In this document: positions 1-7,727 of the stretch, in pieces | Layout of the letters: each line of letters starts with the position of its first letter | Position numbering within the stretch: position 1 is the stretch's first letter | NCBI GenBank assembly: GCA_011374735.1 | Contig: DRPD01000039.1 | Span: 1 to 18,602 of the forward strand | DNA length: 18,602 bases | Direction: 5' to 3' | Source of the DNA: Thermopetrobacter sp. | GTDB lineage: Bacteria > Pseudomonadota > Alphaproteobacteria > Rhizobiales > Aestuariivirgaceae | Position numbers and translations under genes: made by a program | Notes under the pieces: model-generated | What the model was told of the DNA's origin: nothing | The model's input: the letters and a program-made list of their open reading frames with translations, nothing else | Databases searched by the model: none

Positions 1-1
1 C

Positions 2-634
<633 letters not shown>

Positions 635-658
635 TCCCTTCCTGACTTGGCCTGAACC

Positions 659-692
659 ACCCCCGTGGAGCGTTGGTTCCACGGGGGTTTTT
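659..692 (+). terminator. Rho-independent terminator after the ammonium transporter gene
   Basis: A perfect 11-bp stem (ACCCCCGTGGA at 659-669 with its complement at 678-688) encloses an 8-base loop. It runs directly into five T residues at 688-692. It lies 24 bases past the transporter stop and 106 bases before ftsK, so it separates the two transcription units. Confidence 0.93.
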
Positions 693-713
693 CATGCCCC
701 GCCGGCGGCCGGT

Positions 714-729
714 TTAACCGCCCCTTAAC
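714..729 (+). promoter_or_regulatory. Candidate CtrA-binding box upstream of ftsK
   Basis: The sequence TTAA (714-717), seven bases, then TTAAC (725-729) matches the full alphaproteobacterial CtrA consensus TTAA-N7-TTAAC. It lies 69 bases before the ftsK start in otherwise very GC-rich intergenic DNA. CtrA is known to control cell-division genes in several alphaproteobacteria. Control of ftsK here is inferred from the site and its position. I could not identify a convincing -35/-10 pair in the remaining 68 bases. Confidence 0.6.
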
Positions 730-797
730 CGCGTCGCGGGCACCATGCCGGCGAACCGTCATCGATCGTTTCGGCCGCCACGCAAGTCAGGCTCCAC

Positions 798-3335
798 ATG
801 ACCCACCAGACCGCCGCCACCGACAGCAGCGCCATTCCCGCCGCCCTGCGCGGCTTCCTGCGCCGCCGCGCGATGGAGGCGGGCGGGCTGGGGCTGATCG
901 CCGCCGCCGGCCTGCTGTCCCTGGCGCTGGCCACCTGGTCGCCGGCCGATCCGTCGTTCAGCCGCACCGGCGACGGCGTGGTGGAGAACGCGCTGGGCCT
1001 GCCCGGCGCCTATCTGGCCGATGAGCTGCTGGCCCAGACCGGCCTCGCCGCCCTGCTGCCGATCGCCGTGTTCATCCTGTGGGGCATGCGGCTGCTGCTG
1101 CACCGCGGCCTCGATCGTATCTGGGGGCGGGTACTGTGGCTGCATGCCGCCCTGCTGGCCGCCGCCGGCCTCGCCAGCGCCCTGCCGGTTCTCAGCCGCT
1201 GGCCGCTGGCCACCGGCATGGGCGGCAACCTCGGCGATTTCCTGTTCAACACCGCCGCGTTCCTGTTCGGTTTATTGATGAAACCGGCCGCCGCCACCGT
1301 CTTCGCCGCCGCCGGGTTGTCGCTGGCCGGGGTCTTCACGCTCATGCGCGCCCTGGCGGTCGACGCTGAAGATGTCATCGTCGCCGCCCATGTGCTGGGC
1401 GAGCGCAATCAGCGCCGTCTGGCCACCGTCATCGGCGGCGTCGGCCATTGGCGGCTGGCGCTGACCAGCCTGTGGGCCAAGCTGCGCGCCGCCAACCATG
1501 CGCGCCGCGCCGCGCCGCGCGTGCGCCGCGCCGCTGCCACGCGGGACGCCGCCGGGCCTGAAAAGCCGGGCTTGCTGGCCCGCCTGAAGGGGCGGCCCGC
1601 CGCCGCGCCGCCGCCGGCCGCGCCACAGAGTGCCGAACGCCGCGAACCGCTGCTGGACGAACAATTCGCGCCGCCGGAAGCGCCCCAGGACGCCGCCGCG
1701 CCGGCCGATGACATTTCCATCGGTCAGCCCGACGCCGCCTTCCTGCCCGACGATCACGAAGAGCGGCCCGCCGCCCCGGCCGCCGCCGGAAAGGGCGTGA
1801 CCATCAAACGCCCCGGCAAGACCGCCTGCAAGCTGCCGCCGCTGGACATCCTCGCCAAGCCCGATCGCGGCGAGCCGTCGCCGGAGATGTCCGACGCCGC
1901 GCTGGCCGAACGGGCCCGCATGCTGGAGGGCGTGCTGGAGGATTTCGGCGTGCGCGGCCAGATCGTCAACGTCTGCCCCGGCCCGGTGGTGACGCTCTAC
2001 GAACTGGAGCCGGCGCCCGGCATCAAGTCCTCCCGCGTCATCGGCCTGGCCGACGACATCGCCCGCTCCATGAGCGCCATTTCGGTGCGCGTCGCCGTGG
2101 TGCCGGGGCGCAACGTCATCGGCATCGAGCTGCCCAACGCCAGCCGCGAGACCGTCTACCTGCGCGAGATGCTGCAAGGCAACGCGTATAAGCGTTCCAG
2201 GTTCCAGCTGCCGCTGGCGCTGGGCAAGAACATCGCCGGCGAACCGGTGTTCGCCGATCTGGCCCGCATGCCGCACCTGCTGATCGCCGGCACCACCGGG
2301 TCGGGCAAGTCGGTGGGCATCAACACCTTCATCATGTCGCTGCTCTACAAGATGAAGCCCGATCAGTGCCGGCTGATCATGATCGACCCGAAGATGCTGG
2401 AACTGTCCATCTACGAGGGCATCCCGCACCTGCTCAGCCCCGTGGTCACCGACCCGAAGAAGGCGGTGGTGGCCCTGAAATGGGCGGTGCGCGAGATGGA
2501 GGAACGCTATCAGAAGATGGCCCTGCTGGGGGTGCGCAACCTGCAAGGCTACAACGAGCGGGTCAAGGAGGCGCTGAAGAAGGGCGAGGTCATCACCCGC
2601 TCCGTGCAGACCGGCTTCGACCCGGACACCGGCGCTCCGGTCTATGAGGAAAAGGCGCTGGAGCTTGAGCCGCTGCCCTACATCGTCGTCATCATCGACG
2701 AGATGGCCGACCTGATGATGGTGGCCGGCAAGGACATCGAAGGCGCCGTGCAGCGCCTCGCCCAGATGGCCCGCGCCGCCGGCATTCATGTCATCATGGC
2801 CACCCAGCGCCCCTCCGTCGATGTCATCACCGGCACCATCAAGGCCAACTTCCCGACCCGCATCTCGTTCCAGGTCACCTCGCGCATCGATTCGCGCACC
2901 ATCCTCGGCGAGCAGGGCGCGGAGCAGCTCCTCGGCATGGGCGACATGCTCTACATGGCCGGCGGCGGCCGCATCGTGCGCCTGCACGGCCCCTTCGTCT
3001 CCGACGCGGAGGTGGAGGAGGTGGTGAAGTTCCTCAAAAGCCAGGGCGCCCCGGAATACGTCGAGGCCGTCACCACCGAGCTGGACGACGCGCCGGGCGG
3101 CGGTGGCGCCGGCGGCGGCGCCGTCGGCAACTCCGGCGACGATCTGTATGACCGCGCCGTGCAGGTGGTGTTGCGCGACAAGAAGGTGTCCACCAGCTAC
3201 ATCCAGCGCCGCCTGCAGATCGGCTACAACCGCGCCGCCACCCTGATCGAGCGCATGGAGGAGGAGGGGCTGATCTCCGCCCCCAACTCCAAGGGCCGGC
3301 GCGAGATTCTGGTCGGTGGCGACAGCGCCCAATGA
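798..3335 (+). CDS. ftsK: DNA translocase FtsK
   Basis: FtsK is the septum-anchored motor that pumps chromosome ends across the closing division site and activates XerCD at dif. The 845-residue protein has an N-terminal membrane part with about four hydrophobic segments (roughly residues 28-48, 80-100, 110-132 and 148-185). An Ala/Pro-rich linker of about 150 residues follows, then the RecA-like motor. Walker A is GTTGSGKS at 498-505 (Lys504) and Walker B is VVIIDE ending at Asp634-Glu635. The C-terminal winged-helix gamma domain (about 781-839, with [21 protein letters not shown]) reads the KOPS sequences that orient translocation. The length is typical of alphaproteobacterial FtsK, whose linker is much shorter than that of E. 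coli. The ATG at 798 is chosen because it gives a normal N-terminus; its ribosome site is weak. It has an upstream CtrA-type box, and lolA follows after 73 bases with no terminator. Confidence 0.97.
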   Translation: MTHQTAATDSSAIPAALRGFLRRRAMEAGGLGLIAAAGLLSLALATWSPADPSFSRTGDGVVENALGLPGAYLADELLAQTGLAALLPIAVFILWGMRLLLHRGLDRIWGRVLWLHAALLAAAGLASALPVLSRWPLATGMGGNLGDFLFNTAAFLFGLLMKPAAATVFAAAGLSLAGVFTLMRALAVDAEDVIVAAHVLGERNQRRLATVIGGVGHWRLALTSLWAKLRAANHARRAAPRVRRAAATRDAAGPEKPGLLARLKGRPAAAPPPAAPQSAERREPLLDEQFAPPEAPQDAAAPADDISIGQPDAAFLPDDHEERPAAPAAAGKGVTIKRPGKTACKLPPLDILAKPDRGEPSPEMSDAALAERARMLEGVLEDFGVRGQIVNVCPGPVVTLYELEPAPGIKSSRVIGLADDIARSMSAISVRVAVVPGRNVIGIELPNASRETVYLREMLQGNAYKRSRFQLPLALGKNIAGEPVFADLARMPHLLIAGTTGSGKSVGINTFIMSLLYKMKPDQCRLIMIDPKMLELSIYEGIPHLLSPVVTDPKKAVVALKWAVREMEERYQKMALLGVRNLQGYNERVKEALKKGEVITRSVQTGFDPDTGAPVYEEKALELEPLPYIVVIIDEMADLMMVAGKDIEGAVQRLAQMARAAGIHVIMATQRPSVDVITGTIKANFPTRISFQVTSRIDSRTILGEQGAEQLLGMGDMLYMAGGGRIVRLHGPFVSDAEVEEVVKFLKSQGAPEYVEAVTTELDDAPGGGGAGGGAVGNSGDDLYDRAVQVVLRDKKVSTSYIQRRLQIGYNRAATLIERMEEEGLISAPNSKGRREILVGGDSAQ

Positions 3336-3408
3336 GCGCCGCCCGATTATCGCCGCGATGTTCGGCTGTTGATGACCACCCTGCCTTGAGAAAGGATGAA
3401 ACGCACAA

Positions 3409-4062
3409 ATGCCGCTCCATCGCCGCAAGTTCATGCAAGCCGCCGCCGCCCTGTCCATCGCGCTGGCCGCCGCCCCGGCGCTGGCCGCGCCGTCGGCCCG
3501 TCAGGCGCTGGCCGCTGTCAACGGTTATCTCAACGGGTTTCGCACCCTGAGCGGCGAATTCACCCAGGTCAGCCCGCGCGGCCGCGTCTCCACCGGCAAG
3601 CTCTACATCGCCCGGCCGGGCCGCATGCGCTTCGAATACGCCCCGCCCAACCCCTATGTCATCGTCTCCGACGGCGTCTGGGTGGCCATCCGCAACAATG
3701 CCCGCGACCATGTGGAATACTATCCGCTGTCGAAGACGCCGCTGCGCATCATCCTGGCCCGCCGCGTCAATCTGGCCCGCGACGCCATCATCCGCAAGGT
3801 GGAGGTGCGCGACGGGCTGGCCGTCATCACCTTGAAGGATCGCGACAAGCTGGTGCCGGGCGATCTGACCCTCGTCTATGATCTCAACGCCAATCGCTTG
3901 CAGCAGTGGATCGTCATCGACGGCCAGGGCCGGCGCACCACCGTCACCCTGGGCCGCCTGCGCATGAACGCGAAACTCTCCGACAAGCTGTTCAGGGTCA
4001 AGAAGCCGGGCAGCGGCCCCACCCGCCGGGTGCGCCAGAACTTCTCCTCCGGCAAACGCTGA
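3409..4062 (+). CDS. lolA: Outer-membrane lipoprotein carrier protein LolA
   Basis: LolA ferries lipoproteins released by LolCDE through the periplasm to the outer membrane. The 217-residue product has a signal peptide ending near residues 26-27 (APALAA). The mature part carries the LolA pattern: FRTLSGEFTQVSPRGRVSTG, then GKLYIARPGRMRFEYAPPNP and a VSDGVWV strand. These build the open beta-barrel that holds acyl chains. The N-terminus reads MPLHRRKFMQ, so the signal peptide starts with a twin-arginine-like motif instead of a plain Sec n-region. The start at 3409 is supported by GAGAAAGGA at 3388-3396, twelve bases upstream. The ATG at 3396 is out of frame. The gene is 73 bases behind ftsK, an arrangement common in alphaproteobacteria, and is probably cotranscribed with it. 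A short palindrome at 4099-4115 might end the transcript, but it has no U-tract. Confidence 0.93.
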   Translation: MPLHRRKFMQAAAALSIALAAAPALAAPSARQALAAVNGYLNGFRTLSGEFTQVSPRGRVSTGKLYIARPGRMRFEYAPPNPYVIVSDGVWVAIRNNARDHVEYYPLSKTPLRIILARRVNLARDAIIRKVEVRDGLAVITLKDRDKLVPGDLTLVYDLNANRLQQWIVIDGQGRRTTVTLGRLRMNAKLSDKLFRVKKPGSGPTRRVRQNFSSGKR

Positions 4063-4078
4063 AGGCGACGTGCGGGTT

Positions 4079-4115
4079 AACAATTATTCACGATATTGTT
4101 GAGCCCGCGGCTCAA
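4079..4115. promoter_or_regulatory. Two adjacent palindromes, candidate operators ahead of the 4.15 kb promoter
   Basis: Two inverted repeats sit back to back. AACAAT (4079-4084) and ATTGTT (4095-4100) flank ten AT-rich bases in a GC-rich setting. TTGAGCC (4099-4105) and GGCTCAA (4109-4115) form a 17-base palindrome with a CGC centre. The second is centred about 52 bases before the predicted transcription start at 4159, a spacing usual for activator sites. A CtrA half-site (TTAAC, 4077-4081) overlaps the first. The second palindrome could instead be a weak lolA terminator. No regulator can be named. Confidence 0.4.
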
Positions 4116-4123
4116 GAATCCCA

Positions 4124-4152
4124 TTGAAAAGCCGCCCCGCCTGACCTATCTT
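4124..4152 (+). promoter_or_regulatory. Near-consensus sigma-70 promoter driving the predicted small RNA
   Basis: TTGAAA (4124-4129) and TATCTT (4147-4152) are separated by exactly 17 bases, which makes this the best -35/-10 pair in the window. The expected start is the A at 4159. A GAATC site (GANTC, the CcrM methylation target of alphaproteobacteria) lies at 4116-4120, four bases before the -35 box, so methylation could influence it. No protein start with a ribosome site follows closely; a structured RNA does. Confidence 0.7.
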
Positions 4153-4158
4153 GTATCC

Positions 4159-4311
4159 AGCAGCCGTTGCCGCATCCCACGGGCCAATGCCCCCCGCTTC
4201 TATCCCCGATGGCCCAGGCAACGGCCACTACGCCGGTCTCCCCTCCCGGCGTAAGCGCTTGAACAAAGCGCAACCTGAAGCCGCCCGGCCCCCCGACCGG
4301 GCGGCTTTTTT
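4159..4311 (+). ncRNA. Predicted structured small RNA (about 150 nt, four hairpins)
   Basis: Between the promoter at 4124-4152 and a perfect terminator, almost every base falls into four consecutive hairpins. Hairpin A pairs GCCGTTGCC (4163-4171) with 4217-4225, and inside it GGGCCA (4181-4186) pairs with 4210-4215, leaving a 23-base C-rich loop. Hairpin B pairs TACGCCGG (4229-4236) with 4246-4253 around the loop TCTCCCCTC. Hairpin C pairs GCGCTT (4255-4260) with 4266-4271. Hairpin D is the terminator. The C-rich loops are complementary to purine-rich ribosome-binding sites. Several known alphaproteobacterial trans-acting small RNAs work this way, through exposed CUCCC-type loops. I cannot match it to a known family: it lacks the SRP RNA tetraloop region, and its ends do not pair as in 6S RNA. 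It could also be a leader that controls the helicase gene downstream by termination and readthrough. Size and promoter are inferred; the pairings are seen directly. Confidence 0.66.
4278..4311 (+). terminator. Rho-independent terminator of the predicted small RNA
   Basis: A perfect 11-bp stem pairs AAGCCGCCCGG (4278-4288) with 4297-4307 around the loop CCCCCCGA. It ends in six T residues (4306-4311). It lies 216 bases after the lolA stop and 86 bases before the preferred helicase start, so it ends whatever transcript enters the 4.1-4.3 kb region. Confidence 0.93.
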
Positions 4312-4397
4312 CTGGGGCCATGGCCCTTCCACCACTTGCGAGAGCCGGAAAATCCACATTGCCGCCATCAGGCGCTGCGGCTAGGCTGGCGCCCGTC

Positions 4398-7241
4398 ATG
4401 ACAAAGCCTAGGCCATTACCCGATCCCACCCCGGCCCCGGCCCGCCCGCCGGCCATGGTGGCGCTGGCCATTGGCGCGCGGCTGCTGGAAGAGGATGGCC
4501 GCCTGGTGGAGCTGTCCGCCGCCGACGCCCTGCGCCGGCTGGCCGAGCGGCCGCATCTGCTGTGCCATGCCGAACACCTGATCGCCCGCCTCGCCTTGAG
4601 CGCGCCCGGCGCCCGCGCCTTGAGCGAGCAAGCCCGCCGGCCGGCCCATTTCGACGTCGCCGAGCTGTTCGCCTTCGCGCTGCCCGCCTCGCTGGCCCCG
4701 CCGCTGCCCGCCCGCATCGCTGCCGCCGTCGGTCTGGCCGCCGGCGACGGCGACCCGGCCGCCCTGGGCAGCATCGCCGAGGCCCTGCTGGCGCGGCTGG
4801 CCTCTTCGGAGTGTCCGCACCCGCTACAGGCCCACGAGCTGGCCAACTTTCTGAGGGGCAACCGCTGGCCGTGGGCCGAGCGGGTGTTGGCGGCGTTGGA
4901 GAGCGGCCGCCGCTTCGACGCCGCGCAAGGCTTCGCCCGCAGCGGGCTGGAGATTTGGGAGCGCCTGCCGGAATGGGAGGAGCCCGGCCCGCAGCCGCCG
5001 CCCGGCCAGCGGCCGGTGACGGCCGGGGCGGCCCGCGCCCGCCTGCGCGCGGCGCTGGGCGCGGCGGCGGAGCCGCGCCCTGAGCAACACCACTACGCCG
5101 CCGCCGTCGCCGCCGCCTTCGCGCCGCGCCCGTCGCGGCACGAGAACACCATCCTGCTGGCCGAGGCCGGCACCGGGCTGGGCAAGACTCTGGGCTATCT
5201 GGCCCCGGCCGCCGTCTGGGCGGAGCAGAACGCCGGCCCGGTGTGGGTTTCCACCTACACCCGCAATCTGCAACGCCAGCTGCTGGCCGAAACCCGCCGC
5301 CTGTGGCCCGACGCGGCCGAGCACCGCCGCCGCGTGGTGGTGCGCAAGGGCCGCGAGAACCATCTGTGCCTGCTCAACGCGCAGGAGCGCCTCGCCGCGT
5401 TTTCCGCCGGCGGCGGCAAGGGCGCCGTGCTGGCCGCCCTGATCGCCCGCTGGGCGCTGGCCAGCGCCGATGGCGACATGGTGGGCGGCGACTTCCCGGC
5501 CTGGCTGATGGGCCTGCTGCTGCCCGAGCGCGCCGCCGCGCCGCTGTCGCCCATGGCCCTGGGCCTCACCGACCGGCGTGGCGAATGCACCCACAATGCC
5601 TGCCCCCATTTCCGCAAGTGCTTCATCGAAAAGGCGCGCGCCCGGGCGCGCCGCGCCGAGATCGTCATCGCCAACCACGCCGTGGTCATGACCAGCGCCG
5701 CCATGGAGGTGATGCTGGGCGACACCGGGCCGGGTCAGGCGCAGGATGCGGAGTTCGCCCGCCTGGTGTTCGACGAGGGCCACCATCTGTTCGATGCCGC
5801 CGACGCCGCCTTTTCCGGCCACTTGACGGCGCTGGAGATGCGCGAGCTGCGGCGCTGGATTCGCGGGCCCGAAGACGGCCGCCGCCGCGGCCGTTCGTTG
5901 CGCGAACGTTTAAGCGACCTGATCGAGGCCACCGAAGACGGCGCGGCGCTGCTGGCGGCGGTGGAGGAAGCGGCCCGCCATCTGCCGGGCGCCGGCTGGC
6001 CGCGCCGCCTGCGCCATGGCGAGCCGCACGGGCCCGCCGAAGCGTTCTTGTTGGGGGTGCGCGAACAGGTGCTGGCCCGGGCCCGTGGCCGCAAGGGCGT
6101 GGGCGAACTTGAAGCCGATTGCCACCCGCTGGCGGAAGGGAACGGGCCGGCCGCCGAAATGCTGGGCGCGCGTCTGCATGAGCTGGAAACGGCCATGACC
6201 CGGCTGGCCGCCACGCTGCACCGGCGGCTGGCGGCGGAAGCCGAGACGCTCTCCGATCAGGATCGCAACCGCATCGAGGCCCTGGCCCGCTCCCTGCGCC
6301 GCCGCGGCGCGCTGCTGATCGGCGGCTGGCGCGGCATGCTGGAGCGCCTGCTGGCGGCGCAAGAGGACGACGCGGACGATCCGCGCTTCGCCGAATGGTT
6401 CTCCATCGACTATCGCAACGGCGCGGAGATCGACGTGGGCATGCACGCCCACTGGGTCGATCCCACCGCGCCGCTGGCCGCAACCGTGCTGAAGCCCGCC
6501 GATTCGGTCATCATCACCTCCGCCACCTTGCGCGACCGCCCGCCCGACGCCCCCGACGACTGGCGCAGCGCCGAAACCCGCACCGGCGCCACCCACCTGC
6601 CGTGGCCGGTGAAGCGCCTGTCGCTGGACTCGCCGTTCGATTACGCCCGCAACGCGAAGGTGCTGGTCATCACCAACGTGGCCCGCGATGACGCCGAGCA
6701 GGTGGCCGCCGCCTTCCGCGCCCTGTTCCTGGCCGCAGGCGGCGGCGCGCTGGGGCTGTTCACCGCCATTGCCCGCCTGCGCGCCGTGCATGAACGGCTG
6801 CTGCCGGTGCTGGCCGAGGCCGGCCTGCCGCTTTACGCGCAACATGTGGACCCCATGGATGTGGGCACGCTGATCGACATCTTCCGCGCCCAGACGGACG
6901 CCTGCCTGTTGGGCACCGACGCGGTGCGCGACGGCATCGACGTGCCCGGCCGGGCGCTCAGGCTGATGGTCATGGATCGCGTGCCGTGGCCGCGCCCGAC
7001 CATCCTGGAACGGGCCCGCAAGGCCGCCTTCGGCGGCGCCGTGTGGACCGACATGATGGTGCGCCTGAAGCTGCGCCAGGCCTTCGGGCGGCTGATCCGC
7101 AAGGCGGATGATCGCGGCGTGTTCGTGATGCTCGACCCGCGCCTTAGCCAGCGCTTTCACACCGCCTTTCCCGAAGGCGTGGAGGTCACCCGCATCGGCC
7201 TGGCCGACGCCGTGCGGCTGGTGCGCGAATTTCTGAAATGA
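4398..7241 (+). CDS. ATP-dependent DNA helicase, DinG/XPD family with iron-sulfur cluster
   Basis: This is a superfamily 2 iron-sulfur helicase expected to unwind damaged or structured DNA 5'-3'. Counting from the ATG at 4398 it has 947 residues. Walker A is EAGTGLGKT (Lys263). Four cysteines at 324, 397, 402 and 408 (LCLLN, then ECTHNACPHFRKC) form the 4Fe-4S ligand set. The Walker B box is DEGH at 459-462. Motif VI, RQAFGRLIR, lies near residue 893. The 240-residue N-terminal part has no helicase motif. Its segments HLLCHAEHL, HFDVAELFAFALP and AAAVGL...AEALLARL resemble a DEDD exonuclease fold without catalytic acids. In-frame ATGs also lie at 4320 and 4455. I prefer 4398 because 4320 falls nine bases after the terminator U-tract with no ribosome site. 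The family is certain; the paralogue name is not. Confidence 0.92.
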   Translation: MTKPRPLPDPTPAPARPPAMVALAIGARLLEEDGRLVELSAADALRRLAERPHLLCHAEHLIARLALSAPGARALSEQARRPAHFDVAELFAFALPASLAPPLPARIAAAVGLAAGDGDPAALGSIAEALLARLASSECPHPLQAHELANFLRGNRWPWAERVLAALESGRRFDAAQGFARSGLEIWERLPEWEEPGPQPPPGQRPVTAGAARARLRAALGAAAEPRPEQHHYAAAVAAAFAPRPSRHENTILLAEAGTGLGKTLGYLAPAAVWAEQNAGPVWVSTYTRNLQRQLLAETRRLWPDAAEHRRRVVVRKGRENHLCLLNAQERLAAFSAGGGKGAVLAALIARWALASADGDMVGGDFPAWLMGLLLPERAAAPLSPMALGLTDRRGECTHNACPHFRKCFIEKARARARRAEIVIANHAVVMTSAAMEVMLGDTGPGQAQDAEFARLVFDEGHHLFDAADAAFSGHLTALEMRELRRWIRGPEDGRRRGRSLRERLSDLIEATEDGAALLAAVEEAARHLPGAGWPRRLRHGEPHGPAEAFLLGVREQVLARARGRKGVGELEADCHPLAEGNGPAAEMLGARLHELETAMTRLAATLHRRLAAEAETLSDQDRNRIEALARSLRRRGALLIGGWRGMLERLLAAQEDDADDPRFAEWFSIDYRNGAEIDVGMHAHWVDPTAPLAATVLKPADSVIITSATLRDRPPDAPDDWRSAETRTGATHLPWPVKRLSLDSPFDYARNAKVLVITNVARDDAEQVAAAFRALFLAAGGGALGLFTAIARLRAVHERLLPVLAEAGLPLYAQHVDPMDVGTLIDIFRAQTDACLLGTDAVRDGIDVPGRALRLMVMDRVPWPRPTILERARKAAFGGAVWTDMMVRLKLRQAFGRLIRKADDRGVFVMLDPRLSQRFHTAFPEGVEVTRIGLADAVRLVREFLK

Positions 7242-7263
7242 GGCGGTTGTGTTTTATAATCAC

Positions 7264-7305
7264 AGAGAAGCGCCAATGGCGAGCTTTCGCCATTGGCGCT
7301 TCTTT
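7264..7305 (+). terminator. 17-bp perfect hairpin after the helicase gene, probable terminator
   Basis: AGAAGCGCCAATGGCGA (7266-7282) pairs perfectly with 7287-7303 around a GCTT loop, and the stem can extend by a G-T and an A-T pair. The trailing TTCTTT is only a modest U-tract. It begins 24 bases after the helicase stop, as expected of a terminator. It shares the string CAATGGCG with the larger palindrome that follows, so it may belong to the same repeat element. Confidence 0.65.
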
Positions 7306-7313
7306 GCCATTCT

Positions 7314-7396
7314 TTTCATGACCTTTTGAATGTCAATGGCGGGCCAAAGGCCCGTCGCGTAGCGATTTCACCATTGACATTCAAAAGGTCATGAAA
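7314..7396. repeat. 83-bp cloverleaf palindrome, candidate intergenic mobile or REP-like element
   Basis: Two perfect 26-bp arms (7314-7339, starting TTTCATGACCTTTTGAATG, and 7371-7396) form a long stem. The 31-base centre holds two smaller perfect hairpins: CGGGCC-AAA-GGCCCG at 7340-7354 and TCGC-GTA-GCGA at 7355-7365. The whole folds as a stem with two side arms. The arms are AT-richer than the surrounding coding DNA. No transposase is present, and no obvious target-site duplication flanks it. A 26-bp perfect inverted repeat cannot plausibly arise by chance; its function and its copy number in the genome are unknown from this window. Confidence 0.85.
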
Positions 7397-7445
7397 CAGC
7401 GCCCGACGGGATTGGTGGGCGCGTGAAGAGGTGAGGAGGCGGAAC

Positions 7446-7727
7446 ATGAAAGACAGGATCACCCCCGACAACTGGACGATCGACGACGGCAAGCTGTATC
7501 GCCGCTACGTGTTCGCCGGCTTTCCGGAAGCCATGGCGTTCATGCTCCGCTGCGCCTTTCTCGCCGAGAAGGCCGACCATCATCCCGAATGGCTCAATGT
7601 TTATAACCGCGTGGAGGTCTGGCTCACCACCCACGACGCCGGCTCCCTGACCCAGAAGGACTACGATCTGGCCAACGCCTTCGAGGAGGTCTGGCGCCAG
7701 ATGGGCACAGGTGGCGCAACGGCATGA
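7446..7727 (+). CDS. phhB: Pterin-4-alpha-carbinolamine dehydratase
   Basis: This small enzyme dehydrates 4a-hydroxytetrahydrobiopterin to regenerate the pterin cofactor of aromatic amino acid hydroxylases. The 93-residue length is normal for the family. The signature ADHHPEWLNVYNRVEVWLTTH holds the catalytic histidines (His45, His46 and His63 here) together with Pro47, Glu48 and Trp49. The start at 7446 is set by a strong GAGGAGG ribosome site at 7433-7439, six bases upstream. The in-frame GTG at 7431 lies upstream of that site and is unlikely. A 6-bp stem at 7399-7404/7417-7422 precedes the ribosome site. No phenylalanine hydroxylase gene is in view, so its partner pathway is open. Its stop overlaps the start of the next gene by four bases (ATGA), which implies translational coupling. 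Confidence 0.93.
   Translation: MKDRITPDNWTIDDGKLYRRYVFAGFPEAMAFMLRCAFLAEKADHHPEWLNVYNRVEVWLTTHDAGSLTQKDYDLANAFEEVWRQMGTGGATA

Noticed and set aside
1272..3458. Long open frame antisense to ftsK (728 codons)
   Set aside because: It is rich in His, Gly, Ala and Arg with no domain, as expected of a shadow frame in high-GC DNA, and ftsK on the other strand is unmistakable.
4159..4311. Identification of the small RNA as 6S, SRP or RNase P RNA
   Set aside because: The ends do not pair into a rod as in 6S, the SRP tetraloop and asymmetric loop are missing, and it is too short and lacks the core of RNase P RNA.
4151..4384. Possible 77-codon small protein across the predicted small RNA
   Set aside because: No ribosome site, the ATG would fall before the predicted transcript start, and the frame runs through the terminator; composition is unlike a protein.
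4320..4397. Earlier ATG for the helicase, adding 26 residues
   Set aside because: It lies nine bases after the terminator U-tract, has no ribosome site and adds a residue stretch with no family feature; the start at 4398 is preferred but not proven.
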